From assembly GCF_001969385.1 (NCBI RefSeq), contig NZ_CP014796.1, positions 4,171,501-4,235,500 of the forward strand: a stretch of DNA of 64,000 nt. The letters are read 5' to 3'. Made by a program: the position numbers and the translations under genes. The stretch is from Salipiger profundus. Its GTDB lineage: Bacteria; Pseudomonadota; Alphaproteobacteria; Rhodobacterales; Rhodobacteraceae. Positions 9,632 through 20,401 of this stretch are shown in pieces; within the stretch, counting starts at the first letter, position 1, and each line of letters begins with the position of its first letter. Below the pieces are notes generated by a model. That model was not told where the DNA came from. It did no database searches and was given only the letters and a program-made list of their open reading frames with translations.

Positions 9632-10132
9632 TCAAGAAGCTGCCTCCTTGTTGACCCCGCCCCGCATCGCGATTTCGGTCATGCGGCGGTCACCGTCATA
9701 GGTCTCGTCCAGGCATTTCTGAAGGACCGCGGCGTCGGTGTCCAAGCCGAGACGGTTGGCGAAGGCGGCTAGCGTGCCGTAGCCGGCCAGTGCATAGTGA
9801 ACCATGCGCTGGTATTGCGGGATGATTGCGGCATCACGCACGTCAGGGTCGGTGATATCATTCGACAACCCGTGGACGCGCGCCTCTTTGACGAGGCCCT
9901 CCATACCCTTGCAGTGTTCTGCGTTCGGCTTGATGCCGTGTTCGTTGCACAGTTTCTCGATCTCGGCGAGACCATCATAAATACCATTGCCACCGTCAAT
10001 CAGAGCTTCGGACAGATCCTTGTCTTGAGCTGCGCGCCCCAGTTCCGTCACGACGGGCAAGGACTGGGTGTTGGCGCTCCAGATGTCCTGAAGTTGGTCG
10101 AGGTAGATATCCTTGAGCGAATTCATGGCCAT
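9632..10132 (-). CDS. DUF892 (YciE/YciF-like) ferritin-like protein
   Basis: 166 aa, the usual length for the family. The N-terminus SLKDIYLDQLQDIW is the family hallmark, and the rest is an all-helical bundle with regularly placed Glu/His residues (e.g. MVHYALAGYGTLAAF) expected to form a ferritin-like dimetal site. Related proteins are stress-induced and their biochemical role is unknown. ATG 10130-10132 follows AAAGGA; a second ATG lies 2 codons later. A GGAAC-N17-GGTT promoter lies about 31 bp upstream, so the gene is probably under EcfG control. It sits between two dead integrase fragments. Confidence 0.85.
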   Translation of the reverse strand: MAMNSLKDIYLDQLQDIWSANTQSLPVVTELGRAAQDKDLSEALIDGGNGIYDGLAEIEKLCNEHGIKPNAEHCKGMEGLVKEARVHGLSNDITDPDVRDAAIIPQYQRMVHYALAGYGTLAAFANRLGLDTDAAVLQKCLDETYDGDRRMTEIAMRGGVNKEAAS

Positions 10133-10162
10133 GTCGGTGTCCTTTACTTCGGTTCCTCTCCC

Positions 10163-10188
10163 AACCTAGGAGCACCTTCGAAGGTTCC
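10163..10188 (-). promoter_or_regulatory. EcfG-type promoter of the DUF892 gene
   Basis: On the minus strand GGAAC (10188-10184) is followed by 17 nt and GGTT (10166-10163). The known EcfG consensus is GGAAC-N16/17-CGTT, so there is one mismatch in the -10 element. The start codon is 31 bp downstream, a suitable distance. Confidence 0.65.
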
Positions 10189-10204
10189 TCTGGCACCCTG
10201 AAAA

Positions 10205-10762
10205 GCCGCAGACGGACAAGCGCGTCCTGAACAGGGGAGAGGCAAGAGCGCTGATCGACGGCGGCCACGATCCGCACGTCCGGCGCGCCCTTGTGCTGTT
10301 GCTCGGGACAGGGCCCGCCTCGGGGCCGTGCTGGATCTGACTTGGGACCGGGTGGATCTCGAGCGCGGGACGATCAATCTTCGGCTTGAGGACAGCGTGA
10401 CGAGGAAAGGCCGGGCAGTCCTACCGATGAACAATGCGACCCGCCCGGCCCTGATGGCAGCCCACGAAGCCGCTCTTGCAGACAATGTGATCGAATACGC
10501 CGGGCGCCGAGTGAAGGGAATCCGCACCGGCTTTGCCAATGCGGTGGCGCGTTCCGGGATCGGCCATGTCCGTATTCACGATCTCCGCCACACCGCGGCG
10601 GTGGCAATGCTTTCCGAGGAAGTGCCGCTCGAGAAGGTCAGCGAGATGCTTGATCACTCCAAGATGGCCGTGACGTTCTCGACCTGCGCAGGATTCCTGC
10701 CGCAACACATGCAGGACGCGGTGGATGTGCTCGATTTCGCGAGCCTGAAACGCGGGGCATAG
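10205..10762 (+). pseudogene. Inactivated tyrosine recombinase (C-terminal catalytic part)
   Basis: The first part reads RVLNRGEARALIDG...VRRALVLLLGTG (to ~10308). A single-base loss within the run GGGACAGGGCCCGCC then shifts the frame, and the rest is the open frame 10328-10762 (VLDLTWDRVDLERG, HDLRHTAAVAML, LDHSKMAVTF). The catalytic Arg, His and Arg motifs are readable, but the position of the nucleophilic Tyr (normally TYARFLP in close relatives) reads TCAGFLP: Tyr to Cys. The N-terminal half is absent. The gene is therefore inactive on three counts. It ends 61 bp from tRNA-Val, the likely attachment site. Confidence 0.85.
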
Positions 10763-10823
10763 GTCCACCGACCCTGACGCAGTTCGTTACAGCGCGGCGC
10801 ATCGTTGAAAGACAAAGAAAAGA

Positions 10824-10898
10824 TGGTGGGTGATAGAGGATTTGAACCTCTGACATCTTCGATGTGAACGAAGCGCTCTACCACTGAGCTAATCACCC
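10824..10898 (-). tRNA. tRNA-Val(CAC)
   Basis: On the minus strand this 75-nt stretch folds as a complete cloverleaf: acceptor GGGTGAT/ATCACCC, D arm GCTC/GAGC, anticodon stem CTTCG/CGAAG with loop TTCACAT (anticodon CAC), T arm AGAGG/CCTCT, and an encoded CCA end. The 3' end faces the integrase pseudogene, as expected for an integration target. Confidence 0.95.
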
Positions 10899-11261
10899 GG
10901 TAGCGGGTCTATTAAGGAAAGCCGGCAGGAGACGCAAGAGGTCAAACACCGGGTTTCGAGGATTTTCTTCACGGCCGTCGGACACAGCAGCAGAGCCACT
11001 TTTCAGAGCCCGACACACGATGTTGCGAGGGGAAAACGGCCCCCGCAGGAGGGACAGGATGCCCTCCTGCCCTGATCCTGTCGCGCATCGCGGCGGCGCT
11101 CGCCCCGCAGGCGGTTGGCGTGGGGAATCGCCGACGCCACGCCTTCTCGCGCGTCTCCTCGAGCCGGGCCAGCGGCGACAAAGCGGCCCGTGGGTGCGCG
11201 TGACGCTGGCCCCCGACGCGCGCATCATCTAGACCGCTGCCACGGCACGAAAGGGGCAGTC
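10899..11261. other. Gene-free stretch between tRNA-Val and the HAD gene
   Basis: 363 bp. No frame is convincing on either strand. The one clear structure is a 9-bp perfect hairpin, GCAGGAGGG at 11045-11053 and CCCTCCTGC at 11062-11070, of unknown role. A promoter for the polyol operon could lie here, but I cannot place it. Confidence 0.4.
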
Positions 11262-11960
11262 ATGGCAGACACGGAGCTTGTCATCTTCGATTTCGACGGC
11301 GTGGTCGTCGACAGCGAGGTCATCAGCGCGCGCATGCTGGTCGCCGAGCTGGCGCAGCACGGTGTCGATGTCGACCTGCCCTATATCGCCGAACACTTCC
11401 TCGGTCGCAGCTACCCGGTGGTTCTCGCGCAGGTCCGGAGCGCCTTCGGCATCACCCTGCCCGAGGGCTTCGAGGCCGACTACCGCGCGCGGCTGGTCGA
11501 AGCGTTTCGCCATGAGCTGCGTGTGATGGCCGGACTGCGCGACTTCGTGACGTCGCTCGCCGTGCCCTACTGCATCGCCACCAGCTCGAGCCCGGCGCGG
11601 GTGGCGCAATCGATCGAGATTGCCGGGCTGGGCGATCTCTTCGACGGGCGCATCACCACCGCGTCCGAGGTGACAAGGGGCAAGCCGGCACCGGATCTGC
11701 CCCTGCGCGCCGCCGAGAAGGCCGGTGTCGCGCCCGGGGCCTGCGTGATCATCGAGGACTCGCTTGCCGGCCTGCGCGCCGGGCTCGCCGCCCGCATGAC
11801 GGTCTGGCAGTTCACCGGCGGCAGCCACTTCGCCGGCATGGTCCCGCCCGCCTCGCCCGATGCGACGCCGCATCGGACGTTTGCAGAATTCCCCGAGGTC
11901 GCGCATTTTGCGCCGCAGCTTCTGAAACCCGCCATGAGGGAGAGCCGCACGGATGGCTGA
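11262..11960 (+). CDS. HAD-family phosphatase (beta-phosphoglucomutase/sugar-phosphatase type)
   Basis: 232 aa. Motif I is DFDGVVVDSE near the N-terminus, motif II is in IATSSS, motif III is the Lys of TRGKPAPD, and motif IV is IIEDSLAGLRAG. All catalytic positions of a HAD hydrolase with a helical cap after motif I are present. It probably dephosphorylates a sugar or polyol phosphate. Its stop overlaps the start of the SorC-type regulator by 8 bp, and it opens the polyol cluster. ATG 11262 is chosen because the longer frame adds 49 Arg/Pro-rich residues typical of out-of-frame reading. Confidence 0.85.
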   Translation: MADTELVIFDFDGVVVDSEVISARMLVAELAQHGVDVDLPYIAEHFLGRSYPVVLAQVRSAFGITLPEGFEADYRARLVEAFRHELRVMAGLRDFVTSLAVPYCIATSSSPARVAQSIEIAGLGDLFDGRITTASEVTRGKPAPDLPLRAAEKAGVAPGACVIIEDSLAGLRAGLAARMTVWQFTGGSHFAGMVPPASPDATPHRTFAEFPEVAHFAPQLLKPAMRESRTDG

Positions 11961-12900
11961 CGACAGCGAAGTCCTGCCGCAGGATATCGCCGCACGGGCG
12001 GCGTGGCTCTACTATGTCGGCGGGCTGCGCCAGGACCAGATCGCGCAGGAGCTGGGCATCTCGCGGCAGCGGGCGCAGCGCATGGTGGCGCGCGCGATGG
12101 CCGAAGGGCTGGTACGGGTGCGCATCGATCATCCGATCGCGGAATGTCTCGATCTCGAACGGGCGTTGCGCCGCAAGTTCGGGCTGAGCCGGGCGCGCGT
12201 GGCGCCCCGCCTCGGGCCCGGGCATGACGCCCTACGCGCCATCGCGCCCTTTGCCGCGCCCGAGGTCGAGCGGATCTTCCGGGAGGAAACCCCGAAGCTC
12301 GTCGGCCTCGGCACCGGGCGGACGCTGCGCGCGGTGATCGAGGAGATGCAGACCATCTCGGCGAAGCAGCACAAGATGGTCTCGCTCATCGGCAACGTCT
12401 CGCCCGACGGCTCGGCGTCCTTCTACGAGGTCATCATGCGCGCCGCCGACAAGACCGGTGCGCCACACTACCCGATGTCGGTGCCGGTCGTCGCCCGCGA
12501 CGCCGAGGAATTCGCGATCTACCGCGCGCTGCCGCACGTGCAGGCGCTGCGCAAGCTCGCCGCGCAGGCCGACATCACCATCGTCGGCATCGGCCAGATG
12601 GCCGATGACGCGCCGCTCTTCGTCGACGGGTTCATCACCGAGGGCGAGCTCAAGTCGGTGCAGCAGGCTGGCGCGGCCGGCGAGCTCTGCGGCTATATCT
12701 TCGATTCCGACGGGCAGTATCTGGATCATCCCGTCAATGATTTCATGGTCGGATGCCGCGTTCCGGTGAACGACAACCCCGTCATGTGCATCGGCGGAGG
12801 CGTGAGCAAGATCAAGGCGTTGAGGGCCGCTCTTAAGGGTAATCTCATCGACGAGCTCATCACGGACGAACTGACCGCCGCCGAATTGATCAGCAGCTAA
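11953..12900 (+). CDS. SorC/DeoR-type sugar-binding transcriptional regulator
   Basis: 315 aa. An N-terminal helix-turn-helix (YYVGGLRQDQIAQELGISRQ, residues ~21-40) is followed by a SorC sugar-binding domain with the effector-site signature VGLGTGRTL and a C-terminal GGGVSKIKALRAAL. Regulators of this family sense a phosphorylated or free sugar/polyol and control the adjacent catabolic operon. The gene starts inside the end of the HAD gene and is followed 107 bp later by smoE, so it most likely regulates the sorbitol/mannitol genes. The effector is not identifiable from sequence. Confidence 0.88.
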   Translation: MADDSEVLPQDIAARAAWLYYVGGLRQDQIAQELGISRQRAQRMVARAMAEGLVRVRIDHPIAECLDLERALRRKFGLSRARVAPRLGPGHDALRAIAPFAAPEVERIFREETPKLVGLGTGRTLRAVIEEMQTISAKQHKMVSLIGNVSPDGSASFYEVIMRAADKTGAPHYPMSVPVVARDAEEFAIYRALPHVQALRKLAAQADITIVGIGQMADDAPLFVDGFITEGELKSVQQAGAAGELCGYIFDSDGQYLDHPVNDFMVGCRVPVNDNPVMCIGGGVSKIKALRAALKGNLIDELITDELTAAELISS

Positions 12901-13007
12901 TCAAGACCCTGCTCCCAAAACGAGCTTGACTCGACTCGTTGGGTCATGTGAGCATTTATTCACGGTGCGGGCATATGCTCAATCCGGGAGTTTTGGGAGG
13001 ACAATCC

Positions 13008-14327
13008 ATGTCTTATACGTTCCGCGCCCTGATGGGCGCGTGCGCCGTCAGTGCGCTTGCCACCGCCGCGCTGGCCGAAACCACGATCACCGTGGCCACC
13101 GTCAACAACGGCGACATGATCCGCATGCAGGGCATGATGGAGGACTTCAACGCCCAGCATCCCGACATCAAGGTCGAGTGGGTGACCCTGGAAGAGAACG
13201 TGCTGCGCCAGCGCGTGACCCAGGACGTGGCGACCGGCGGCGGGCAGTTCGACGTGATGACCATCGGCAACTACGAGGTTCCGATCTGGGGCGAGCGCGG
13301 CTGGCTCATGCCGCTCGAAGACCTGTCGGACGACTACGCGGTCGACGACCTGATCCCCTCGATCCGCGAGGCGCTCTCGGTCGACGGCACGCTCTACGCG
13401 CTGCCTTTCTACGGTGAATCCGCCTTCGTGATGTATCGCACCGACCTCGCCGAGAAGGCCGGCATCGAGATCCCCGAAGAGCCGACCTGGGCCCAGATCA
13501 AGGACGCCGCCGCCAAGATGACCGACAAGGATGCCGGCATCTACGGCATCTGCCTTCGCGGCAAGCCCGGCTGGGGCGAGAACATGGCCTTCATCTCGGC
13601 CATGGCAAACAGCTACGGCGCGCGCTGGTTCGACATGGACTGGCAGCCCGAGTTCGACAGCGAGCCGTGGCAGGCCGCGTTCAAGGACTACCTCGACCTG
13701 ATGACCAACTACGGTCCTCCGGGCGCGTCCTCGAACGGTTTCAACGAGAACCTCTCGCTGTTCCAGCAGGGCAAGTGCGGCATGTGGATCGACGCCACCG
13801 TCGCCGCGGGCTTCGTCACCGACCCCGAGGAATCGACCGTCGCCGACAACGTGGGCTACGCGGTGTTCCCGAACAAGGAAGGCGTGGACAACCACGGCAA
13901 CTGGCTCTGGTCGTGGAACCTCGGCATCCCCGAGTCGACCGACGCGCCGGAAGCCGCCAAGGCCTTCGTGACCTGGGCCACCTCGAAGGAGTACACCCAG
14001 CTCGTCGCCGAAAAGCAGGGCTGGCGCGCAGCGCCTCCGGGCACCCGCAGCTCGCTCTACGAGAACGAGACCTACCTCGAGGAAGCGCCCTTCGCGACGT
14101 TGACCAAGCAGACCATGGACGCCGCCACCCCCGAGAAGCCCTCGGTGCAGGAAGTGCCCTACGTCGGTGCGCAGTTCGTCTCGATCCCGGAATTCCAGGG
14201 CATCGGCACGGCGGTCGGCCAGCAGTTCTCGGCGGCGCTTGCCGGGCAGATGGATGCCGAGCAGGCCCTGACCAACGCACAACAACTCACCGAACGTGAG
14301 ATGATGAAGGCCGGCTACATCAAGTAA
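13008..14327 (+). CDS. smoE: Sorbitol/mannitol ABC transporter substrate-binding protein
   Basis: 439 aa. A signal peptide (residues ~1-23, ending ALAE) precedes a family 1 extracellular solute-binding fold. GGGAGG at 12995-13000 is 7 nt before the ATG, which decides this start over a longer frame at 12939. The order binding protein, two permeases, MalK-type ATPase, mannitol dehydrogenase, xylulokinase matches the Rhodobacter smo operon, which is the main basis for the polyol assignment. Periplasmic capture of sorbitol/mannitol is inferred. A strong hairpin follows the gene. Confidence 0.87.
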   Translation: MSYTFRALMGACAVSALATAALAETTITVATVNNGDMIRMQGMMEDFNAQHPDIKVEWVTLEENVLRQRVTQDVATGGGQFDVMTIGNYEVPIWGERGWLMPLEDLSDDYAVDDLIPSIREALSVDGTLYALPFYGESAFVMYRTDLAEKAGIEIPEEPTWAQIKDAAAKMTDKDAGIYGICLRGKPGWGENMAFISAMANSYGARWFDMDWQPEFDSEPWQAAFKDYLDLMTNYGPPGASSNGFNENLSLFQQGKCGMWIDATVAAGFVTDPEESTVADNVGYAVFPNKEGVDNHGNWLWSWNLGIPESTDAPEAAKAFVTWATSKEYTQLVAEKQGWRAAPPGTRSSLYENETYLEEAPFATLTKQTMDAATPEKPSVQEVPYVGAQFVSIPEFQGIGTAVGQQFSAALAGQMDAEQALTNAQQLTEREMMKAGYIK

Positions 14328-14342
14328 CCGCGCCTCGACCTT

Positions 14343-14374
14343 GCACGGGCCGCGGGGACCTCCCCGGCCCGTGC
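14343..14374 (+). terminator. Intercistronic stem-loop after smoE
   Basis: GCACGGGCCG/GGGG pairs with CCCCGGCCCGTGC across a CCT-containing loop (one bulged C), followed by CCTTT. It probably stabilises or partly terminates the smoE message, giving more binding protein than permease. Confidence 0.6.
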
Positions 14375-14475
14375 CCTTTCCGACCGGAGCCGTGCCTGCG
14401 CCCCGCGTCGCGCCCCGCGCGACCGCGCCGTCCGGCCTCACGCTCCGCGAACCCCACCTTGCCGAGAGACCTGCC

Positions 14476-15348
14476 ATGGCCACCCAGCATTCCCGCGCCG
14501 CAGCAAGGCTGATGATCTCGCCCGCCGTGCTTCTCCTGCTCGGCTGGATGCTCATCCCGCTCGCGATGACGATCTACTTCTCCTTCCTGCGCTACAACCT
14601 GTTGATGCCGGGAATGGAGGAATTCACCGGCTGGACGAACTACCGCTTCTTCCTGACCGACCCGGCCTTCTTCTCGGCCCTGACCAACACGCTGCTTCTC
14701 GTCGGGGGCGTCCTGCTCATCACGGTGATCGGCGGCACGCTGCTGGCGCTGCTGCTCGACCAGCCCTTCTGGGGACAGGGGATCGTGCGGATCATGGTGA
14801 TCGCGCCGTTCTTCGTGATGCCCACCGTCTCGGCGCTGGTCTGGAAGAACATGTTCATGAACCCGGTGAACGGGCTCTTCGGGCATCTCTTCAACGCGCT
14901 CGGCATCCCGCCCTTCGACTTCCTCAGCCAGGCGCCGCTTGCCTCGATCATCTTCATCGTCAGCTGGCAGTGGCTGCCCTTCGCGACGCTGATCCTGCTC
15001 ACCGCGCTGCAGTCGCTCGACCAGGAGCAGCTCGAGGCGGCCGAAATGGACGGCGCCGGCGCCCTGTCGCGCTTCTACCACATCATGGTGCCGCACCTGT
15101 CGCGCGCCATCACCGTGGTGATCCTGATCCAGACGATCTTCCTGCTGTCGATCTTCGCCGAGATCCTCGTGACCACCAACGGCGGCCCGGGCACGGCCTC
15201 CACCAACCTCACCTACCTCATCTACATGCAGTCGCTGCTGCAGTTCGATGTGGGCGGTGGCTCCGCCGGCGGCGTCGTCGCCATCATTCTCGCCAACATC
15301 GTCGCGATCTTCCTGATGCGGATGATCGGCAAGAACCTCGACGCGTAA
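14476..15348 (+). CDS. smoF: Polyol ABC transporter permease
   Basis: 290 aa, about six membrane helices. The MalF/UgpA-type cytoplasmic EAA loop is present at residues ~190-210 (LEAAEMDGAGALSRFYHIMV), which docks with the ATPase. It forms half of the membrane channel with SmoG. The ATG at 14476 follows a 148-bp gap containing the smoE stem-loop; the longer in-frame extension is Pro/Arg-rich and unlikely to be translated. Followed 15 bp later by smoG. Confidence 0.9.
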   Translation: MATQHSRAAARLMISPAVLLLLGWMLIPLAMTIYFSFLRYNLLMPGMEEFTGWTNYRFFLTDPAFFSALTNTLLLVGGVLLITVIGGTLLALLLDQPFWGQGIVRIMVIAPFFVMPTVSALVWKNMFMNPVNGLFGHLFNALGIPPFDFLSQAPLASIIFIVSWQWLPFATLILLTALQSLDQEQLEAAEMDGAGALSRFYHIMVPHLSRAITVVILIQTIFLLSIFAEILVTTNGGPGTASTNLTYLIYMQSLLQFDVGGGSAGGVVAIILANIVAIFLMRMIGKNLDA

Positions 15349-15363
15349 GGGAGGGAAAACACC

Positions 15364-16194
15364 ATGGCCCGCGCCGTCAGCAACCGCCGCAAGACCATCG
15401 TGACCATCGCCGCATGGATCATCGGTTTCGCGATCTTCTTCCCGATCCTGTGGATCATCATCCTGTCCTTCAAGTCCGAGGGCAACGCCATCAAGACACC
15501 GATCGAGGTGCTCACCTCGCAGTGGACCCTCGACAGCTACGCCACCGTGCAGGAGCGGTCGAACTACCTGCGCCACTTCTGGAACTCGGTGATCCTGTCG
15601 GTGGGCTCCACGGTGATCGGCCTGATCATCGCCGTCCCCGCCGCCTGGGCCATGGCCTTCGTGCCGGGCAAGCGCACCAAGGACGTGCTGATGTGGATGC
15701 TCTCCACCAAGATGCTGCCACCCGTGGGCGTTCTGGTGCCGATCTACCTGATCTTCCGCAACCTCGGGCTGCTCGACACCCGCATCGGCCTGGTGATCGT
15801 GCTGACGCTCATCAACCTGCCGATCATCATCTGGATGCTCTACACCTACTTCCGCGAGATCCCGGGCGAGATCCTCGAGGCCGCGCGGATGGACGGCGCC
15901 AACCTGCGCAACGAGATCATCTACGTGCTCACGCCGATGGCCGTGCCGGGCATCGCCTCCACGCTGCTGCTGAACATCATCCTCGCCTGGAACGAGGCGT
16001 TCTGGACGCTCAACCTGACCGCCGCCAAAGCCGCGCCGCTCACCGCGTTCATCGCCTCCTACTCCAGCCCCGAGGGACTGTTCTACGCAAAGCTGTCGGC
16101 GGCCTCGACCATGGCCATCGCGCCGATCCTCATCATGGGCTGGTTCAGCCAGAAACAACTCGTCCGCGGCCTGACCTTCGGCGCGGTGAAATAA
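15364..16194 (+). CDS. smoG: Polyol ABC transporter permease
   Basis: 276 aa, six predicted helices, MalG-type. The EAA loop is at residues ~175-195 (ILEAARMDGANLRNEIIYVL). A Shine-Dalgarno GGGAGG lies shortly before ATG 15364. It pairs with SmoF and the ATPase SmoK to import sorbitol/mannitol. smoK starts 15 bp downstream, so the genes are co-transcribed. Confidence 0.9.
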   Translation: MARAVSNRRKTIVTIAAWIIGFAIFFPILWIIILSFKSEGNAIKTPIEVLTSQWTLDSYATVQERSNYLRHFWNSVILSVGSTVIGLIIAVPAAWAMAFVPGKRTKDVLMWMLSTKMLPPVGVLVPIYLIFRNLGLLDTRIGLVIVLTLINLPIIIWMLYTYFREIPGEILEAARMDGANLRNEIIYVLTPMAVPGIASTLLLNIILAWNEAFWTLNLTAAKAAPLTAFIASYSSPEGLFYAKLSAASTMAIAPILIMGWFSQKQLVRGLTFGAVK

Positions 16195-16209
16195 GAAGGA
16201 CCACGGAAC

Positions 16210-17214
<1,005 letters not shown>

Positions 17215-17361
17215 CCACGCGGCCCCTCGCGACACACCATCCGGACAGGCCCCTGCCGCGGGCCGTCCGATCACAGGACGCCCCGACGGGGCAGAAGCAT
17301 CGTCGCCCATCGCGGCAACGTGGACGGCGGTCAGTGACAGAGCTGACGGAGGCGAAACTAG

Positions 17362-18828
<1,467 letters not shown>

Positions 18829-18835
18829 GACGACC

Positions 18836-20284
18836 ATGAGCTTCCTCGGCCTCGACCTCGGCACCTCCGGCCTGCGCGCCCTGCTCACCGACGAAGGGGG
18901 CACGCCCCTCGCCTCGGCCGAGCGTCACTACGAGGCGTCGCACCCGCGGTCCGGCTGGTCCGAGCAGGATCCGGCCGACTGGATCGCGGCGCTCGAGGGC
19001 GCGGTCGAGGAACTGCGTGCCCACCCCTCCTGGGCGGGGCTTAGGGGCATCGGCGTCGCCGGGCACATGCACGGTGCCGTCACGCTCGACGCGGACGACA
19101 GGGTCATCCGCCCCTGCATCCTGTGGAACGACACCCGCAGCCACGCCGAGGCCGCCCGTCTCGACACGATCCCCGGGGTGCGCGCGCTGTCGGGCAACAT
19201 CGTGTTCCCGGGCTTCACCGCTCCTAAACTGCTGTGGATGCAGGCGCATGAACCCGAGGCCTTCGCCCGGGTGGCACGTGTGCTGCTGCCCGCGGCCTAC
19301 CTCAACCTCTACCTGACCGGCGATCACGTGGCGGACATGTCCGACAGCGCCGGCACCAGCTGGCTCGACACCGGCGCCCGCGACTGGTCCGACCGGCTGC
19401 TCGAGGCCGGCAACATGCGCCGCGACCAGATGCCCCGGCTGGTCGAGGGCTGCGCGCCCGCCGGCATCCTGCGCGAAGATCTGGCTCGGCAGTGGGGCGT
19501 CGGGCCGGGTGCGGCGGTGGCGGGCGGCGCCGGGGACAACGCCGCCGCCGCCTGCGGCACCGGGGTGCTCTCCGAGGGACAGGGCTTCGTGTCCCTCGGT
19601 ACCTCCGGCGTGCTGCTCGCCGCCCGCGACGGCTACCGCCCGTCGCCGGACACTGCACTGCACAGCTTCTGCCACGCGGTCCCCGGCACCTGGTACCAGA
19701 TGGGCGTCATGCTGAGCTGCACCGACAGCCTCAACTGGCTCGCCCGGATCACCGGCGCCCGCCCCGCCGAGCTCACCGCCGCGCTCGGCGACTGCCTCAC
19801 CGCGCCCGGCCGGGTCCGCTTCCTGCCCTATCTTTCCGGCGAGCGCACGCCGCACAACGACGCCGACATCCGCGGCGCCTTCACCGGCATCGGCGCCGAG
19901 ACCACCCGCGAGGATCTCACCCGCGCGGTGCTCGAGGGCGTGAGCTTCGGCCTGCGCGACAGCGCCGAGGCGCTGCGCTCGGTGGGCGCCCGCCCGGCCC
20001 AGCTGCTCGCCATCGGCGGCGGCAGCGGCTCGCGCTACTGGCTGCGCCTGCTCGCCACGGTGCTCGACACGCCGCTGCACCTGCCAAAGGCCGGCGAGTT
20101 CGGCGCCGCCCTCGGGGCCGCGCGCCTCGGGCGCATCGCGGCCACCGGCGAGTCCCCGGCCGAGGTGATGACACCGCCCGCCACCGGCGAGGTCGTCGAA
20201 CCCGTCAGCGCGCTGGTCCCGGCTTTCGACACCGCCTACCGGCGCTTCGGACCCGCCTACCGCGGCATCCGCGCCATCCAGTAG
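18836..20284 (+). CDS. xylB: Xylulokinase (FGGY family)
   Basis: 482 aa. The N-terminal FGGY fold starts GLDLGTSGLRALL with the phosphate loop, has the ligand region GHMHGAV and WNDTRSHAEA, and the C-terminal half has FVSLGTSGVLLAA, YLSGERTPHND and the adenosine motif IGGGSGSRYWLRLLA. It phosphorylates D-xylulose to D-xylulose-5-phosphate, feeding the pentose phosphate pathway. The start at ATG 18836 sits 7 bp after mtlK; the longer in-frame start overlaps mtlK by 41 bp and adds unrelated sequence. It ends the polyol operon. Confidence 0.9.
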   Translation: MSFLGLDLGTSGLRALLTDEGGTPLASAERHYEASHPRSGWSEQDPADWIAALEGAVEELRAHPSWAGLRGIGVAGHMHGAVTLDADDRVIRPCILWNDTRSHAEAARLDTIPGVRALSGNIVFPGFTAPKLLWMQAHEPEAFARVARVLLPAAYLNLYLTGDHVADMSDSAGTSWLDTGARDWSDRLLEAGNMRRDQMPRLVEGCAPAGILREDLARQWGVGPGAAVAGGAGDNAAAACGTGVLSEGQGFVSLGTSGVLLAARDGYRPSPDTALHSFCHAVPGTWYQMGVMLSCTDSLNWLARITGARPAELTAALGDCLTAPGRVRFLPYLSGERTPHNDADIRGAFTGIGAETTREDLTRAVLEGVSFGLRDSAEALRSVGARPAQLLAIGGGSGSRYWLRLLATVLDTPLHLPKAGEFGAALGAARLGRIAATGESPAEVMTPPATGEVVEPVSALVPAFDTAYRRFGPAYRGIRAIQ

Positions 20285-20351
20285 CCGGGACCTGCCGCCA
20301 ATCGCGGCACGCCCGCCCCTTCTTCTCTTTCCCAAATACCCTCGGGGTGAA

Positions 20352-20383
20352 TGCGGCGCAGCCGCAGAGGGGCAGCGCCCCTC
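20352..20383. terminator. Tandem hairpins between convergent xylB and DUF1513 genes
   Basis: Two adjacent perfect stem-loops: TGCGGC-GCA-GCCGCA (20352-20366) and GAGGGGC-AGC-GCCCCTC (20367-20383). They follow CCCAAATACCCTCGGGG, a motif I recall recurring at gene ends in roseobacter genomes. Probably a bidirectional end signal. Confidence 0.55.
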
Positions 20384-20401
20384 AGCACCACCCGGCCAGC
20401 C

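Noticed and set aside
10893..11228. A 111-aa minus-strand frame next to tRNA-Val
   Set aside because: Arg/Pro-rich, no family resemblance, and it ends inside the tRNA gene.
20352..20383. CRISPR-like repeat near the xylB end
   Set aside because: Only two different hairpins without spacers or repeated units; it fits an end-of-transcript structure.
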